Source of the DNA: an uncultured Oscillospiraceae bacterium | GTDB lineage: Bacteria; Bacillota; Clostridia; Oscillospirales; Oscillospiraceae | DNA length: 64,000 nucleotides | Direction of reading: 5' to 3' | Assembly: GCA_934590355.1 (NCBI GenBank) | Contig: CAKTOX010000001.1 | Location: 99,154-163,153, forward strand | Shown: one piece after another, positions 1 through 8,790 of the stretch | How the letters are laid out: each line of letters begins with the position of its first letter | Position numbering within the stretch: position 1 is the first letter of the stretch | The notes under the pieces: model-generated | Seen by the model: the letters and a program-made list of their open reading frames with translations, nothing else | The model's database searches: none | Told to the model about the DNA's origin: nothing | Translations under genes and position numbers: made by a program

Positions 1-362
1 AGGGGGATTATCTTGGAGTCGGGCTTTTCGGTCTTTACCTCGGCATCAGGCTGCGCGCAAGACAGCTCATGCTCGATGACCATATCGACAAGGCTCTTCC
101 CACTGTCTGTCAAACGACGGTACTTCCCGATAAACTGCCACTCGCGCAGGTCGGGCATTTTCGGAAGCTCCGTGTCGCAAAAGCGCTCGACCGGCACACC
201 GAGCTCGCGGCAGATATGCACCATCATGTCAAAATCGACCTTCTGATTATCGCGCTTGACCATGCTGTAAAGCGTCTGCGGGGATACGTTGAGCCGCCGA
301 GCAAGCTCGCTTATATTCACATCCTGCTCGCGGAGTATCTCCTTCAGCATCGAACCACGCAC
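1..362 (-). CDS. XRE-family helix-turn-helix regulator, C-terminus cut off by window edge
   Basis: A reading frame enters from the left edge on the minus strand. It starts at a GTG (362-360) preceded by GGAGG at 371-375, eight bases away; an ATG at 350 is a less likely start. The first 60 residues form a Cro/C1-type HTH, including ISELARRLNVSPQTLYSMVKR, and later residues (about 65-120) look like a linker. No stop codon occurs before base 1, so the C-terminal part is missing. It is transcribed divergently from the P-type ATPase gene and may control it, which is inference. The HTH call is firm; the ligand and targets are unknown. Confidence 0.8.
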   Translation of the reverse strand, partial: MRGSMLKEILREQDVNISELARRLNVSPQTLYSMVKRDNQKVDFDMMVHICRELGVPVERFCDTELPKMPDLREWQFIGKYRRLTDSGKSLVDMVIEHELSCAQPDAEVKTEKPDSKIIP

Positions 363-395
363 CGGACACACCTCCAAGTATACTATGATATAATA

Positions 396-424
396 AGAAT
401 ATCATTACACGCTTTTTATGTCAA
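396..424 (-). promoter_or_regulatory. Sigma-A-type promoter of the XRE gene
   Basis: On the minus strand TTGACA (419-424) is followed after 17 bases by TATTCT (396-401). It sits about 35 bases upstream of the GTG start. It is back to back with the ATPase promoter. Confidence 0.55.
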
Positions 425-462
425 GGGATAATTAAACGAGCGCAGTTTATGAGTATGCGGAT

Positions 463-491
463 TTGACAATCGTTTTGCCTGCGTGTATCAT
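463..491 (+). promoter_or_regulatory. Sigma-A-type promoter of the P-type ATPase gene
   Basis: TTGACA (463-468), 17-base spacer, TATCAT (486-491), then GGAGG and the ATG at 526. The spacing is ideal. Confidence 0.65.
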
Positions 492-525
492 TTATTCTGG
501 TGTTTTGTTACACGGAGGAATAATT

Positions 526-2394
526 ATGCGAAAAACAAGAAAAAAGCGCAGCAGGACGAGCGTTGAGCTTGAGCGTGAGCTTCTGATGCCGGCTCTGTCG
601 CTGATGCTGCTTATAATAGTGAGCATTATTAAGGACGAGGTGCGAATGCAGTCGTGGCTCATTTCGGTACTGAGCATTTTGCCTATCATAGCTGCCGCAG
701 TGCCGGTGGTGAGGAAAATCCCCGGAAAGAAGCTTCTGTCGGCGGAAGCGCTCGTCACGCTCGCCTGCATCGGCACAGCCGCAATGGGCAATTTCGGCGA
801 GAGCTACACCGTCATGCTCATATTCGCGCTCACCGGCTGCTTCGGCATTTACGCCGACGGCAAGGCACACGCGCGCACGCCGGGGCTGTGTATGCTGCGC
901 CCGGAATTTGTCCGAGTCGAGCAGGACGGCAGGGAGAATCTCGTTGACCCGGAACGTATTCGCCCGGGCACGGTGATGACCGTGGAAAAGGACGAGCTTA
1001 TCCCGCTTGACGGAATTATCGTCGACGGCAGCGGCACGGTCGACTCCGCACCCTATACGGGGCAAACGACGCTCATAGACGTCGGCGCGGGCGTTGAGGT
1101 GGTGTCCGGCTGCATAAACCGCGGCGGCACGCTCAGAATTCGCACCACTGTTTTATATAACAACTCCACCCTCGTGCGCGCATCGGAGGCCGCGGAAAGA
1201 GCGCCCCTCTATGCGGGTCGGCGCGAGGTGCGGATCTCGAAAATCGCAAAGCGCTTTACCCCCGTCGTGTTCGTGCTTGCCGTAATTTTCGCGGTGACGG
1301 CGTCCATAATAACGGGCGACTGGCTCGAATGGGTGCACAAGGCGCTCATATTCCTTGTCGTTGCATCGTGTGCGCAGACGCTCTCCGGCGTTTGGCTCAT
1401 TTATTTTAACTCCATGTGCTGCGCGGTGGACCACGGCATAATCGTGCGCGGCAAAACGGAGCTTGACACACTTGCAAAGGTCTCCACCGTCGTCATGGAC
1501 AAAACCGGCACCGTCACCGAGGGCAGCTTCTCCGTCATCGGCGCAGAGCCCGTCGGAATAAGCAGCGCAGACCTCATCACGCTCGCAGCCGCGGCGGAAT
1601 ACGGCTCGAGCCACCCTATCGCCGTTTCGCTTCGCAGGGCCTGCCCGAGCATTCCCGCCCCCAAGCACATCAGCGATATGCGCGAGCTGCCCGGCCGCGG
1701 AGTCGAGGCAAAGGTCTACGGACGGCAGGTGCTCGTGGGTACGGAGGCTCTCATGCGCTCAAACGGCATCTCCTGCCGCTATGCCGACAGGCATCAGTCC
1801 GTCGTGCACGTTGCGGCGGGCGGCATATACTACGGCTATATCATCATTGACGACCGTGTCAAGGACGGCGCAAAGGACGCGGTGCGCGAGCTGTATGCTC
1901 TGGGCATCGAAAAGACCGTCCTGCTCACAGGCGACAGCGAGCGCACGGGGCGCGCCGTCGGCAGAGCGCTCGGAGTCAGCGAGGTGATGACGCAGCTCAC
2001 CCCCGAGGACAAGGTCATCGCCGTCAGTGAGCTCATGCGCGAAAAGCACACCGGCAGACTCACCTTCGTGGGCGACGCAATAAGCGACGCGAGGGTTCTC
2101 GCAAGATCCGACTGCGGCGTTGCGATGGGCGCGATGAATCCGAGCTCGGCAGCGTCGAAGGCGCCGGTGCTCATAATGAGCGATGATATTCGCAAGCTGC
2201 CGCAGGCGCTGCGTATCTGCAAACGCGCCTCAAAGACCGTGCGGCTGAGCGTTGCCGCCGCCTGTGTAGTTAAGCTGGCGATCATACTGCTGGCAGCCCT
2301 CGGCTCGGTCGGCATGATAGCCGCAGTCACAGCGGAATGTGCGCTTTCCGTAATAACGGACGCCGCCGCGCTGCGCATATACGATAAGGAGTAA
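526..2394 (+). CDS. P1B-type (heavy-metal type) P-type ATPase with degenerate motifs
   Basis: A 622-residue membrane ATPase. The start at 526 is chosen because CGGAGG lies just upstream; an ATG at 463 would overlap the promoter. Hydrophobic segments lie near residues 30-110, 240-300 and 570-615, the layout of heavy-metal P1B pumps without an N-terminal metal-binding domain. The phosphorylation motif DKTGT (Asp325), the HP locus (SSHPIA), PGRG and TGD are intact. Three signatures are altered: the actuator TGE reads TGQ (Gln180), the transmembrane CPC reads S-C-A-Q (Cys282), and GDGxND reads GDAISD. The family exports or imports transition metals; the changed sites make the substrate, and even turnover, uncertain. 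It is followed after two bases by a HAD phosphatase. Confidence 0.85.
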   Translation: MRKTRKKRSRTSVELERELLMPALSLMLLIIVSIIKDEVRMQSWLISVLSILPIIAAAVPVVRKIPGKKLLSAEALVTLACIGTAAMGNFGESYTVMLIFALTGCFGIYADGKAHARTPGLCMLRPEFVRVEQDGRENLVDPERIRPGTVMTVEKDELIPLDGIIVDGSGTVDSAPYTGQTTLIDVGAGVEVVSGCINRGGTLRIRTTVLYNNSTLVRASEAAERAPLYAGRREVRISKIAKRFTPVVFVLAVIFAVTASIITGDWLEWVHKALIFLVVASCAQTLSGVWLIYFNSMCCAVDHGIIVRGKTELDTLAKVSTVVMDKTGTVTEGSFSVIGAEPVGISSADLITLAAAAEYGSSHPIAVSLRRACPSIPAPKHISDMRELPGRGVEAKVYGRQVLVGTEALMRSNGISCRYADRHQSVVHVAAGGIYYGYIIIDDRVKDGAKDAVRELYALGIEKTVLLTGDSERTGRAVGRALGVSEVMTQLTPEDKVIAVSELMREKHTGRLTFVGDAISDARVLARSDCGVAMGAMNPSSAASKAPVLIMSDDIRKLPQALRICKRASKTVRLSVAAACVVKLAIILLAALGSVGMIAAVTAECALSVITDAAALRIYDKE

Positions 2395-2396
2395 GC

Positions 2397-2969
2397 ATGA
2401 ACACATTTGATTTTGACAAGACGATATTCTATCCCGACTCGTCAGTGACGTTTATTAAATGGTATCTGCACAAGCACCCGCTCAAGAGGCTGTGGTGGAT
2501 ACCGATGACCCTCGCCGCATTTTTGCTGTTTAAGCTGCACATCATCTCGAAGGAAAGGTTCAAGTCCTGCGGCTTTATCTTTATTCGCAAAATCGACGAT
2601 ATCGACGCTCTCATGAACGAGTTCTGGGACGAGCACGAGGGGCAGATCGCCAAGTGGTATCTCGATATCAGACGCCCTGACGATCTCATCATCTCCGCCT
2701 CGCCGGAGTTCGTCGTAAAGCCAATGACCGACCGTCTCGGAGTCGAGCTTATCGCGACGCCCATGGATAAGCGCACAGCTTATCTCGAGCCGGGCAAAAA
2801 CTGCTACGGCGAAGAAAAGGTACGCAGATTCTACGAGCGGCACCCCGGCGCCGTGACCGAGGCGTTTTACTCCGACTCGTTTTCCGACGCTCCCATGGCG
2901 CGCATAGCCCAAAGCGCGTATCTCATCGTCGATAAGGGCCAGACCCCTATCCCATGGCCCGATAAATAG
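2397..2969 (+). CDS. HAD-IB family phosphatase (phosphoserine phosphatase-like)
   Basis: This 190-residue protein opens with the HAD motif DFDKT (nucleophile Asp5), followed by a helical cap region, motif II in IISAS near residue 100, a motif III lysine, and the acidic motif IV in SDSFSDAPM near residue 160. This order fits the HAD-IB phosphatases related to SerB and YfhB, which hydrolyse small phosphomonoesters in the cytoplasm. The ATG lies two bases after the ATPase stop codon, so the two genes are almost certainly cotranscribed. The substrate cannot be read from the sequence. Confidence 0.8.
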   Translation: MNTFDFDKTIFYPDSSVTFIKWYLHKHPLKRLWWIPMTLAAFLLFKLHIISKERFKSCGFIFIRKIDDIDALMNEFWDEHEGQIAKWYLDIRRPDDLIISASPEFVVKPMTDRLGVELIATPMDKRTAYLEPGKNCYGEEKVRRFYERHPGAVTEAFYSDSFSDAPMARIAQSAYLIVDKGQTPIPWPDK

Positions 2970-2970
2970 C

Positions 2971-3002
2971 AAAAAACCGCACCTGACAGGGTGCGGTTTT
3001 TT
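2971..3002 (+). terminator. Rho-independent terminator after the HAD gene
   Basis: ACCGCACC and GGGTGCGGT form a stem around TGACA, followed by six T. The A-run on the other side means it can also serve the convergent minus-strand operon ending at 3014. Confidence 0.85.
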
Positions 3003-3013
3003 GGTTCTAATTA

Positions 3014-4111
3014 TCAAAAGCCTAATTTAATGAGGTTTCTGTCGTTTGCAAAGCCGCTCATTTCCGCGACGAAGAGTATCTCATCGACGCCGTAGTCTTC
3101 AATAAGCTGCTGGGTCGAGCCCGCAAAATAGCGCATATCGAGCATGATTATCGTTTCGTAATCCGCCGTGAGCATCGGTGCGAGGCTGTTGGCAAACGAG
3201 TCCTTTATCATGAGAAGTGTTTTGCCGTTTGTGCAGCCGCCCGTTATCACGGTCTGGCCGTAGTTACCGCCGAAAAAGACCTTGTACTTATCCTTTTCAT
3301 TCGCTGCCGCCATGTTATACAACGTCGATTCCTTGCCGTCGGCGGTGACGCTCACGCCGTCGGGCACTGCGGAAATATAGACCTTGTCGGGTCTTGCGGC
3401 GGGGTCAAGGGTCTTTGAATAGGTCGTGCCGAGGAAGGAGTCGCTGAAAAGCTCGGGCGAGGCCTTGTACGCGCCGTCGGGCAGCAGCGTTTTATACGCC
3501 GTGTGCGCTCCGTACCACGTCCAGTGGTGGTCGGTGCGGTAATAAAGCTGATGATCCTTGTTGTTGAGCATCGCCGAATAAAGGTCGGGCACGTTCACGC
3601 CCGGCAGCGCGTTCCTGACGGTTTCGTATATTTTCTGCGCGTCATACATCTGCGCGTGAGCGGGCAGCTTATCGTTCATGACCGTACCCGTTGCGGGCAC
3701 GAGGAGCATCGTCGCCGGCACGCCCTCGTTCTTTTCGGTAAACTCCTTGACGAGGCCGAGGTTTCGCCTGAGCGTTTCGTCGTTAACATCGTCTGGAGTT
3801 ATCTTCTCCATGTAATACCCGTCGCGGCCGAGATATGCGCCGCCTATGTCCTTGAAGCCGGCAAGCTTTTTTATGCCCGTGCCGAGGCGGGTCCATGTAT
3901 CGCGTGCGGGGAACTGGTCGGAAATATACGAGGTTATCTTCTCCTGAAACGAGCCTGAGAGTATGCTGTTCACGCTAAGCTCCGGCGCGGTTTGGAGCAT
4001 ACGGTTTTCGTTGTCGGAGAAGGTCTTATCCTCGCCCGCAAAGACGAGCACCGCCGGCAGCGCTATGACCGCGAGGAAGAGTGCGATAAGCGCAATATGG
4101 AATTTTTTCAT
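3014..4111 (-). CDS. DHHW-family (AlgJ/AlgX-like) SGNH-fold protein
   Basis: A 365-residue extracytoplasmic protein with an N-terminal membrane anchor (residues 5-25). The ATG at 4111 follows AGAGG by eight bases and is preferred over the in-frame GTG at 4120. The hallmark TDHHWT lies near residue 195 in the sequence YYRTDHHWTWYGAH, and a late block holding KDSFANS fits the serine region of AlgJ/AlgX-like acetyltransferases. Family members accept acyl groups from a partner MBOAT and place them on secreted glycans. The MBOAT gene ends 12 bases upstream, which supports that role. The glycan acceptor is unknown. Confidence 0.85.
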   Translation of the reverse strand: MKKFHIALIALFLAVIALPAVLVFAGEDKTFSDNENRMLQTAPELSVNSILSGSFQEKITSYISDQFPARDTWTRLGTGIKKLAGFKDIGGAYLGRDGYYMEKITPDDVNDETLRRNLGLVKEFTEKNEGVPATMLLVPATGTVMNDKLPAHAQMYDAQKIYETVRNALPGVNVPDLYSAMLNNKDHQLYYRTDHHWTWYGAHTAYKTLLPDGAYKASPELFSDSFLGTTYSKTLDPAARPDKVYISAVPDGVSVTADGKESTLYNMAAANEKDKYKVFFGGNYGQTVITGGCTNGKTLLMIKDSFANSLAPMLTADYETIIMLDMRYFAGSTQQLIEDYGVDEILFVAEMSGFANDRNLIKLGF

Positions 4112-4123
4112 AACACTCACCTC

Positions 4124-5524
4124 TTAAAATCTGAAGTACAGGAAGGGATTGTAGCTGTCGCCGATGAGGAACACCATACTGACGGCAAGCAGCACAAGGG
4201 TGAGCACGCCGCGCACCGCAAACGCGCCCTTTTCGCCGAGCTTGTCCGTTGCGGTGACGAAAAGCCGCTTGGGAAGCTGAGTGGACGCAACGGCGCAGAC
4301 TATAAGCAGCACGCCCTTCGTCGTCAGCCAGTACACGTCGAGCCCGCCGAGGGCACCGTTAGCGCCGAACATTGAGCCGAGGTACGGCAGCATCACGCTC
4401 ACGTCGTCGCTTGCGAAGATGACCCAGCCGATGACGATGAGAAACAGCGCATATATATGGCGGACGAATTTCGGGGTCTTGTCGAGCGCCTTGAGAAGAA
4501 ACAGCTTTTCGACAAACAGTATCACGAAATAATACAGTCCCCACATGATGAAGTTCCAGCCCGCGCCGTGCCAAAAGCCCGTGAGCGACCAGACTATCAG
4601 GAGGTTGAGCGCCTGACGCGCAAGGCCGCGGCGGTTGCCGCCGAGCGGAATATAGAGATACTCCTTGAACCACGTGCTCAGGGTTATATGCCATCTGCGC
4701 CAGAAATCGGTTATCGACACGGACTGGTACGGATAGTTGAAGTTCTCGGGGAACTTAAAGCCGAACATCTTGCCGAGGCCGATCGCCATGTCCGAATAGC
4801 CGGAGAAGTCAAAATAGATCTGGAAGGTGAACGCCGCTGCGCCTACCCATGCGGCAAGCGCACCGCTCACGCCGCCCATCGCGTAAATTTCGCTCCACAC
4901 CGCGCCTATCTGGTTTGCAAGCAGCACCTTCTTGCCGAGACCCACGACAAAGCGCATGACGCCCTCGGCAAACTCTCCGCTCATAACGCTGCGCTGCGCA
5001 AGCTGATCCTCAACGTCGGAGTAGCGCACTATGGGGCCCGCTATGAGCTGCGGGAACATGGTGATATACATACCGAAGTCGATGAGATTTTTCTGCACGC
5101 GCACGTCGTCGCGGTAAACGTCGATGGTGTAGCTCATTGCCTGGAAGGTGTAGAAGGAAATACCTATGGGCAGGGCGATATGCAGGAGGTCAAAATTCCC
5201 GCCGAAAACGGCGTTAACGTTCGTGATGATAAAATCCGTGTACTTAAACACGCCCAGGAGCCCGAGGTCAATGATGACAGACAAAACGAGCATGAGCTTG
5301 AGCCGCTTTGTGTTTGCGCGGTTTTTATCCATGAGCCTGCCGAAAATATAGTTTACCAGAATGGAGAACACCATCAGCAGAACGTACTTCGGCTCACCCC
5401 ATGCATAGAATATAAGGCTGGCTATCAGCAGGAATAAATTCCTCCCCCTCTTCGGGCAGATATAATACCCCAATAACACAAGGGGAAGATATACACAAAG
5501 GAAGATAGTGCTGCTGAATACCAT
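4124..5524 (-). CDS. MBOAT-family O-acyltransferase (AlgI/DltB-like)
   Basis: A 466-residue polytopic membrane protein with about eleven hydrophobic segments. It contains the MBOAT core: FDFSGYSDMAIG near residue 250, WRRWHITLSTWF near 280, and the invariant histidine in TGFWHGAGWNF near residue 320. GGAG lies seven bases before the ATG. Such proteins move acyl groups, usually acetyl, across the membrane to a surface polymer, with a DHHW or SGNH partner finishing the transfer. That partner is encoded directly downstream. The length is typical of AlgI. Confidence 0.92.
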   Translation of the reverse strand: MVFSSTIFLCVYLPLVLLGYYICPKRGRNLFLLIASLIFYAWGEPKYVLLMVFSILVNYIFGRLMDKNRANTKRLKLMLVLSVIIDLGLLGVFKYTDFIITNVNAVFGGNFDLLHIALPIGISFYTFQAMSYTIDVYRDDVRVQKNLIDFGMYITMFPQLIAGPIVRYSDVEDQLAQRSVMSGEFAEGVMRFVVGLGKKVLLANQIGAVWSEIYAMGGVSGALAAWVGAAAFTFQIYFDFSGYSDMAIGLGKMFGFKFPENFNYPYQSVSITDFWRRWHITLSTWFKEYLYIPLGGNRRGLARQALNLLIVWSLTGFWHGAGWNFIMWGLYYFVILFVEKLFLLKALDKTPKFVRHIYALFLIVIGWVIFASDDVSVMLPYLGSMFGANGALGGLDVYWLTTKGVLLIVCAVASTQLPKRLFVTATDKLGEKGAFAVRGVLTLVLLAVSMVFLIGDSYNPFLYFRF

Positions 5525-5536
5525 GTCTTAACTCCG

Positions 5537-6016
5537 TTATTTCACAAATTCTTTGAATGCCGTTTCGGCGTTTTGGGGCGCGGCGCTCATGATGAGCAGC
5601 ACGCAATCGCCCACGGTCTTAATGACGGCACTTTGTGCGCGCTCTACCTCGCCGGGGCTGTAGGTCTTATAGGTCCTGACGCGGCTGTCGACGTGCTCGC
5701 GCAGGCTCTGCTCCATAGCAGAAGCATCGGATTTGTCCTTGAGCTGCACGACCGCAATTTCATACGCGCTGCCGTCGGCGGAATACGCCAAAAAATAGCC
5801 TGACACTTTATTATACTCCAAGTCGGACATATATGAAAAGGCTTTTTCGGCATTTTCTTCCCAACTTCCCGTGACTTTCATCTCCGGCAGTGTCTTATCC
5901 GCGCTTATCATGCTCTTTTCGAGCTCATACATATCGATTTTCTGCGTTTTTTCGCCGCAGGCACACAAGCCGAGGCAAAGCGCCGCCGCGCACAGAAGGC
6001 AGAATATTCTTTTCAT
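5537..6016 (-). CDS. DUF4358 lipoprotein
   Basis: A 159-residue predicted lipoprotein: a short hydrophobic leader ends in the lipobox LCAC, with Cys20 as the lipidation site. The body carries the pattern I recognise as DUF4358 (for example SGYFLAYSADGSAYEIAVVQ near residue 80). Its function is unknown. The start codon shares one base with the stop of the transglutaminase gene (TGATG), so translation is coupled. Its position inside an O-acylation operon, and a second DUF4358 gene at 36921 beside an SGNH hydrolase, suggest an accessory role at the cell surface. Confidence 0.8.
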   Translation of the reverse strand: MKRIFCLLCAAALCLGLCACGEKTQKIDMYELEKSMISADKTLPEMKVTGSWEENAEKAFSYMSDLEYNKVSGYFLAYSADGSAYEIAVVQLKDKSDASAMEQSLREHVDSRVRTYKTYSPGEVERAQSAVIKTVGDCVLLIMSAAPQNAETAFKEFVK

Positions 6017-7092
6017 CAGCCCACCGCCTCGCTGCCGTTATTGACGCTTGCGCCGAACGCCTTGGTCACGGCGCTGTCTATTCTCTGCCGAGTCGCCTCG
6101 TCAAGTCCGGCCTCGGGGTCTGAATCGCCGCCGTTATCCTCGTAGTTTATATTGATGCAGAACACGTTCTCGCCGCCAGCCTCGAGCCATTCCCAACTCA
6201 GGCTCACACTCTTATCCGCGGCAAAGGGTGCAGTCTCCTCGATCTTGTTCATTATAGCCTCGATGACGTTATATGTATCATCGCTGACCTTCTCGCCGAA
6301 GTCGAAGCTCAAAACGCCCTTATTAGAATCAATGGCGGCGCGAAGAAGCTCGGGAATGGTGTAAACGTCGCTGCACTTAGTTTTGTTCATATAGGCGTAA
6401 TTATACTCATATCCGTCCGCGGCTGGGAAGAAATCGGTATTCCACTCCTGAGCGTTCATCATCGTCCGGTCACACACGTTAAAATGCGAGAAGTTGCCGC
6501 CCGGGGTGTCGGCGTAAATGTCGGTGTGATACCACTTGCCGTCCAATTTCACAAGATCCCACGAGTGGGAAAGATACGAATCGTGCACGACCATGCATTC
6601 GATGTTCATCATCTGCATGAAAAGCCTGAAGGTCGTGGCATAGCCCACGCAGACAGCGCTGTGATATTTGAGCACGCCATAGGGATTATCGACCTCACCC
6701 GTTTCGCTCTCGGGGATAACGCTCAGCGAATTTTCGTCAAAGCCGATGTTCGAGGTCATCCAGCGGTAGACCGCAAGCTCCTTTTCATAGTCCGTCATGC
6801 CGTCGGTGATTATCCCGTCAAGCACGCTCTTTGCCATGTCGAGCGTTTCCTTGTCCTTATCCGACAGCTTTGACGAATCGCCCGATTTATATGCATCGGA
6901 GATCTGCGTCGTTGACTTTATCACATAGTCGCCTATGCTCACGTCGTTTTCCTGCGCAACGTCCTCGGTGTTTTCGTCATAGCCGTTTTCAAGCGCATAT
7001 ACCTTATAAAGCGTAAATACGTTGAGCGCCAGCAGCAAAACGAGCATTACCGGCGTCACAACACGCATGATTTTCGAGCTTTTTGTTTTCAT
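6016..7092 (-). CDS. Membrane-anchored transglutaminase-like protein
   Basis: A 358-residue protein with one N-terminal transmembrane segment (residues 9-30) and an extracytoplasmic papain-like transglutaminase core. The triad is visible: Cys in YHSAVCVGYATTF near residue 148, His in SHSWDLV near 178 and Asp in HTDIYAD near 192. The C-terminal 100 residues are not recognised. Bacterial members act as proteases, peptidases or cross-linking enzymes on the surface. It is the first gene of the O-acylation operon and has its own strong promoter. The reaction catalysed is not known. Confidence 0.82.
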   Translation of the reverse strand: MKTKSSKIMRVVTPVMLVLLLALNVFTLYKVYALENGYDENTEDVAQENDVSIGDYVIKSTTQISDAYKSGDSSKLSDKDKETLDMAKSVLDGIITDGMTDYEKELAVYRWMTSNIGFDENSLSVIPESETGEVDNPYGVLKYHSAVCVGYATTFRLFMQMMNIECMVVHDSYLSHSWDLVKLDGKWYHTDIYADTPGGNFSHFNVCDRTMMNAQEWNTDFFPAADGYEYNYAYMNKTKCSDVYTIPELLRAAIDSNKGVLSFDFGEKVSDDTYNVIEAIMNKIEETAPFAADKSVSLSWEWLEAGGENVFCININYEDNGGDSDPEAGLDEATRQRIDSAVTKAFGASVNNGSEAVG

Positions 7093-7185
7093 GAAAGACT
7101 CTCCTTTCGATAATACGTCTGAAAATTAAAAAAGTTTCAACAAATTTTCAAAGCTTCAAACTGTGTGGTTTGAGTTAGCACAGTT

Positions 7186-7214
7186 AATATACTCTGTGAC
7201 GCAAATATTGTCAA
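7186..7214 (-). promoter_or_regulatory. Consensus promoter of the O-acylation operon
   Basis: On the minus strand TTGACA (7209-7214), exactly 17 bases, then TATATT (7186-7191). The leader to the ATG at 7092 is about 90 bases. Confidence 0.8.
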
Positions 7215-7238
7215 GAGACTGACGCATAATTTTCCTGC

Positions 7239-7267
7239 TTGCTTTACGGAGAGAAAAATAATATACT
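7239..7267 (+). promoter_or_regulatory. Promoter of the lipase-like gene
   Basis: TTGCTT (7239-7244), 17 bases, TATACT (7262-7267). It points away from the O-acylation promoter 25 bases to the left. Confidence 0.6.
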
Positions 7268-7313
7268 TAAATAGTTAAATTAACGGTTTAGAAAATTCGC
7301 AGGGGGGTTTTGT

Positions 7314-8774
7314 ATGACGGATCTGAAATTTTATTTTGACGGCACAAACGGTACGCCGGTAAACGGCGATATAAGCGTGAGCGTCATGATCTCGAAGGAG
7401 GATGCGCCCAACGCCATCGGAAGGCTCGGCTTTAAATACTCCGACTCATTTTTCCTGCGTTCGGCATGCTCATATAACCACGAGCTTGCCATAACCTCGC
7501 TGGGACTTACAATGAGCGCCTTCACCTACAAGGACGACGGCGATAAGCACACACGCGCTGCGCTGCACGCCATCGGCTGCGATGACCGCACCATCGAGAG
7601 CTTCCGCTTCGGCGATCAGCAAAGCTGCGAGGACAGCTGCGGATATATCTTCGGCACGAAAAAGCTGCCGGACGACCGTTTTCTCATCCCCGTCGTCATT
7701 CGCAGCCACTGCTACGGCGGCGAGTGGGTCAGCAACGCCCACGCCGTTGACGAGGCCTACCCCGACTTTGCCGCGGGCTTTAAAATTGCCGCGGACGGCG
7801 TTTACGATGCTCTGATGCAATACATAGAAAAGCGCGGCCTCGGCCGTGACAGGGTGAAAATATGGGTCTGCGGCTACAGTCGCGGAGGCGCTGTGACTAA
7901 CCTTCTCGGCGCGCGCCTGACCTTCGAAAGCGGGATAGGCAAGGATAACATTTTCGCGTACAGCTTTGCGACTCCGCCCACGGTGCTTGACCGTGCGGCC
8001 CAGTTTACGGACAATATTTTCAACATCATTTCCGAAATCGACGTCGTGCCGCGTATGCCGCTGAGATATTGGGGCTTCACGCGCTACGGCACGGACATGA
8101 CAGTGCCCTGCAAGGCGCGGCGCGGTGCGGCGGAATACACCCGCCTGCTCGGGCTCATGCAGGGTGAGTTTGCGAAGATAATGCAGGAGCTCGGCGTCGA
8201 GGCGGACTATGTTCCGCTTGCCGATCAGGAGCTTGCGCTCGACCTGATGTTCGATTATTTCGACGACCTGCTCGACACGCCCGCGAAGTTCCGCGACGAC
8301 GGCTATCAGAAGCTTGCGATGGACTATATGCGCAGCAAAACGAGCGGCAGCGTGTTTGAGCTCAAACGTTTCCTGCACTTTCTCCTTGACGGCAACGAGG
8401 AAATGGCAAACGAGCTGGGCGATCTTATCGATAACTGGCACGATTCGAGCGGACGGGAAAAGCTCCAAAAGCTGGGGAGCATGATCTCAAAGCGCAAGCC
8501 CGGAGACAAATCTCCCGCGACGGAGATAATCTTCACGCTGCTGGGCATCCTGTTCCGCTATGCCGCGAAGCTTGCCGCAACGAAGGTCACAGGCGGTACG
8601 CAGGACTATTACTACGAGCAGCTCGTCATCCTCATCGTTGACACCTATCAGCGCGGCGGCGAATCGCTCATATTGCAGCAGCACTGGCCCGAGGCATATC
8701 TCGCCTGGCTCAGGGCAGCGCCCGAAACGGAGCTTTTCCGCATGGGCAGCTACACTCGAAATTCGATAAAATGA
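7314..8774 (+). CDS. Lipase class 3-like alpha/beta hydrolase
   Basis: A 486-residue protein without an obvious signal peptide. It has the nucleophile elbow GYSRGG with Ser189, preceded by KIWVC, and a following stretch (FAYSFATPP, then SEIDVVPRMPL) typical of class 3 lipases, where the Asp follows the Ser by about 55 residues. A long helical C-terminal half (residues 290-470) is not recognised. AGGGGGG precedes the ATG. It probably hydrolyses an ester, but the substrate is unknown. The nucleotidyltransferase gene starts 16 bases downstream, so the two are likely one transcript. Confidence 0.78.
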   Translation: MTDLKFYFDGTNGTPVNGDISVSVMISKEDAPNAIGRLGFKYSDSFFLRSACSYNHELAITSLGLTMSAFTYKDDGDKHTRAALHAIGCDDRTIESFRFGDQQSCEDSCGYIFGTKKLPDDRFLIPVVIRSHCYGGEWVSNAHAVDEAYPDFAAGFKIAADGVYDALMQYIEKRGLGRDRVKIWVCGYSRGGAVTNLLGARLTFESGIGKDNIFAYSFATPPTVLDRAAQFTDNIFNIISEIDVVPRMPLRYWGFTRYGTDMTVPCKARRGAAEYTRLLGLMQGEFAKIMQELGVEADYVPLADQELALDLMFDYFDDLLDTPAKFRDDGYQKLAMDYMRSKTSGSVFELKRFLHFLLDGNEEMANELGDLIDNWHDSSGREKLQKLGSMISKRKPGDKSPATEIIFTLLGILFRYAAKLAATKVTGGTQDYYYEQLVILIVDTYQRGGESLILQQHWPEAYLAWLRAAPETELFRMGSYTRNSIK

Positions 8775-8790
8775 TTTAACGGAGGACACT

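Noticed and set aside
4457..5437. 326-codon open frame opposite the MBOAT gene
   Set aside because: Antisense of a clear membrane protein gene in GC-rich DNA; no family match and a His/Glu-rich composition typical of shadows.
7172..7181. GAGTTAGCAC, identical to one arm of the CIRCE element
   Set aside because: The second arm is absent, so it is not an HrcA site.
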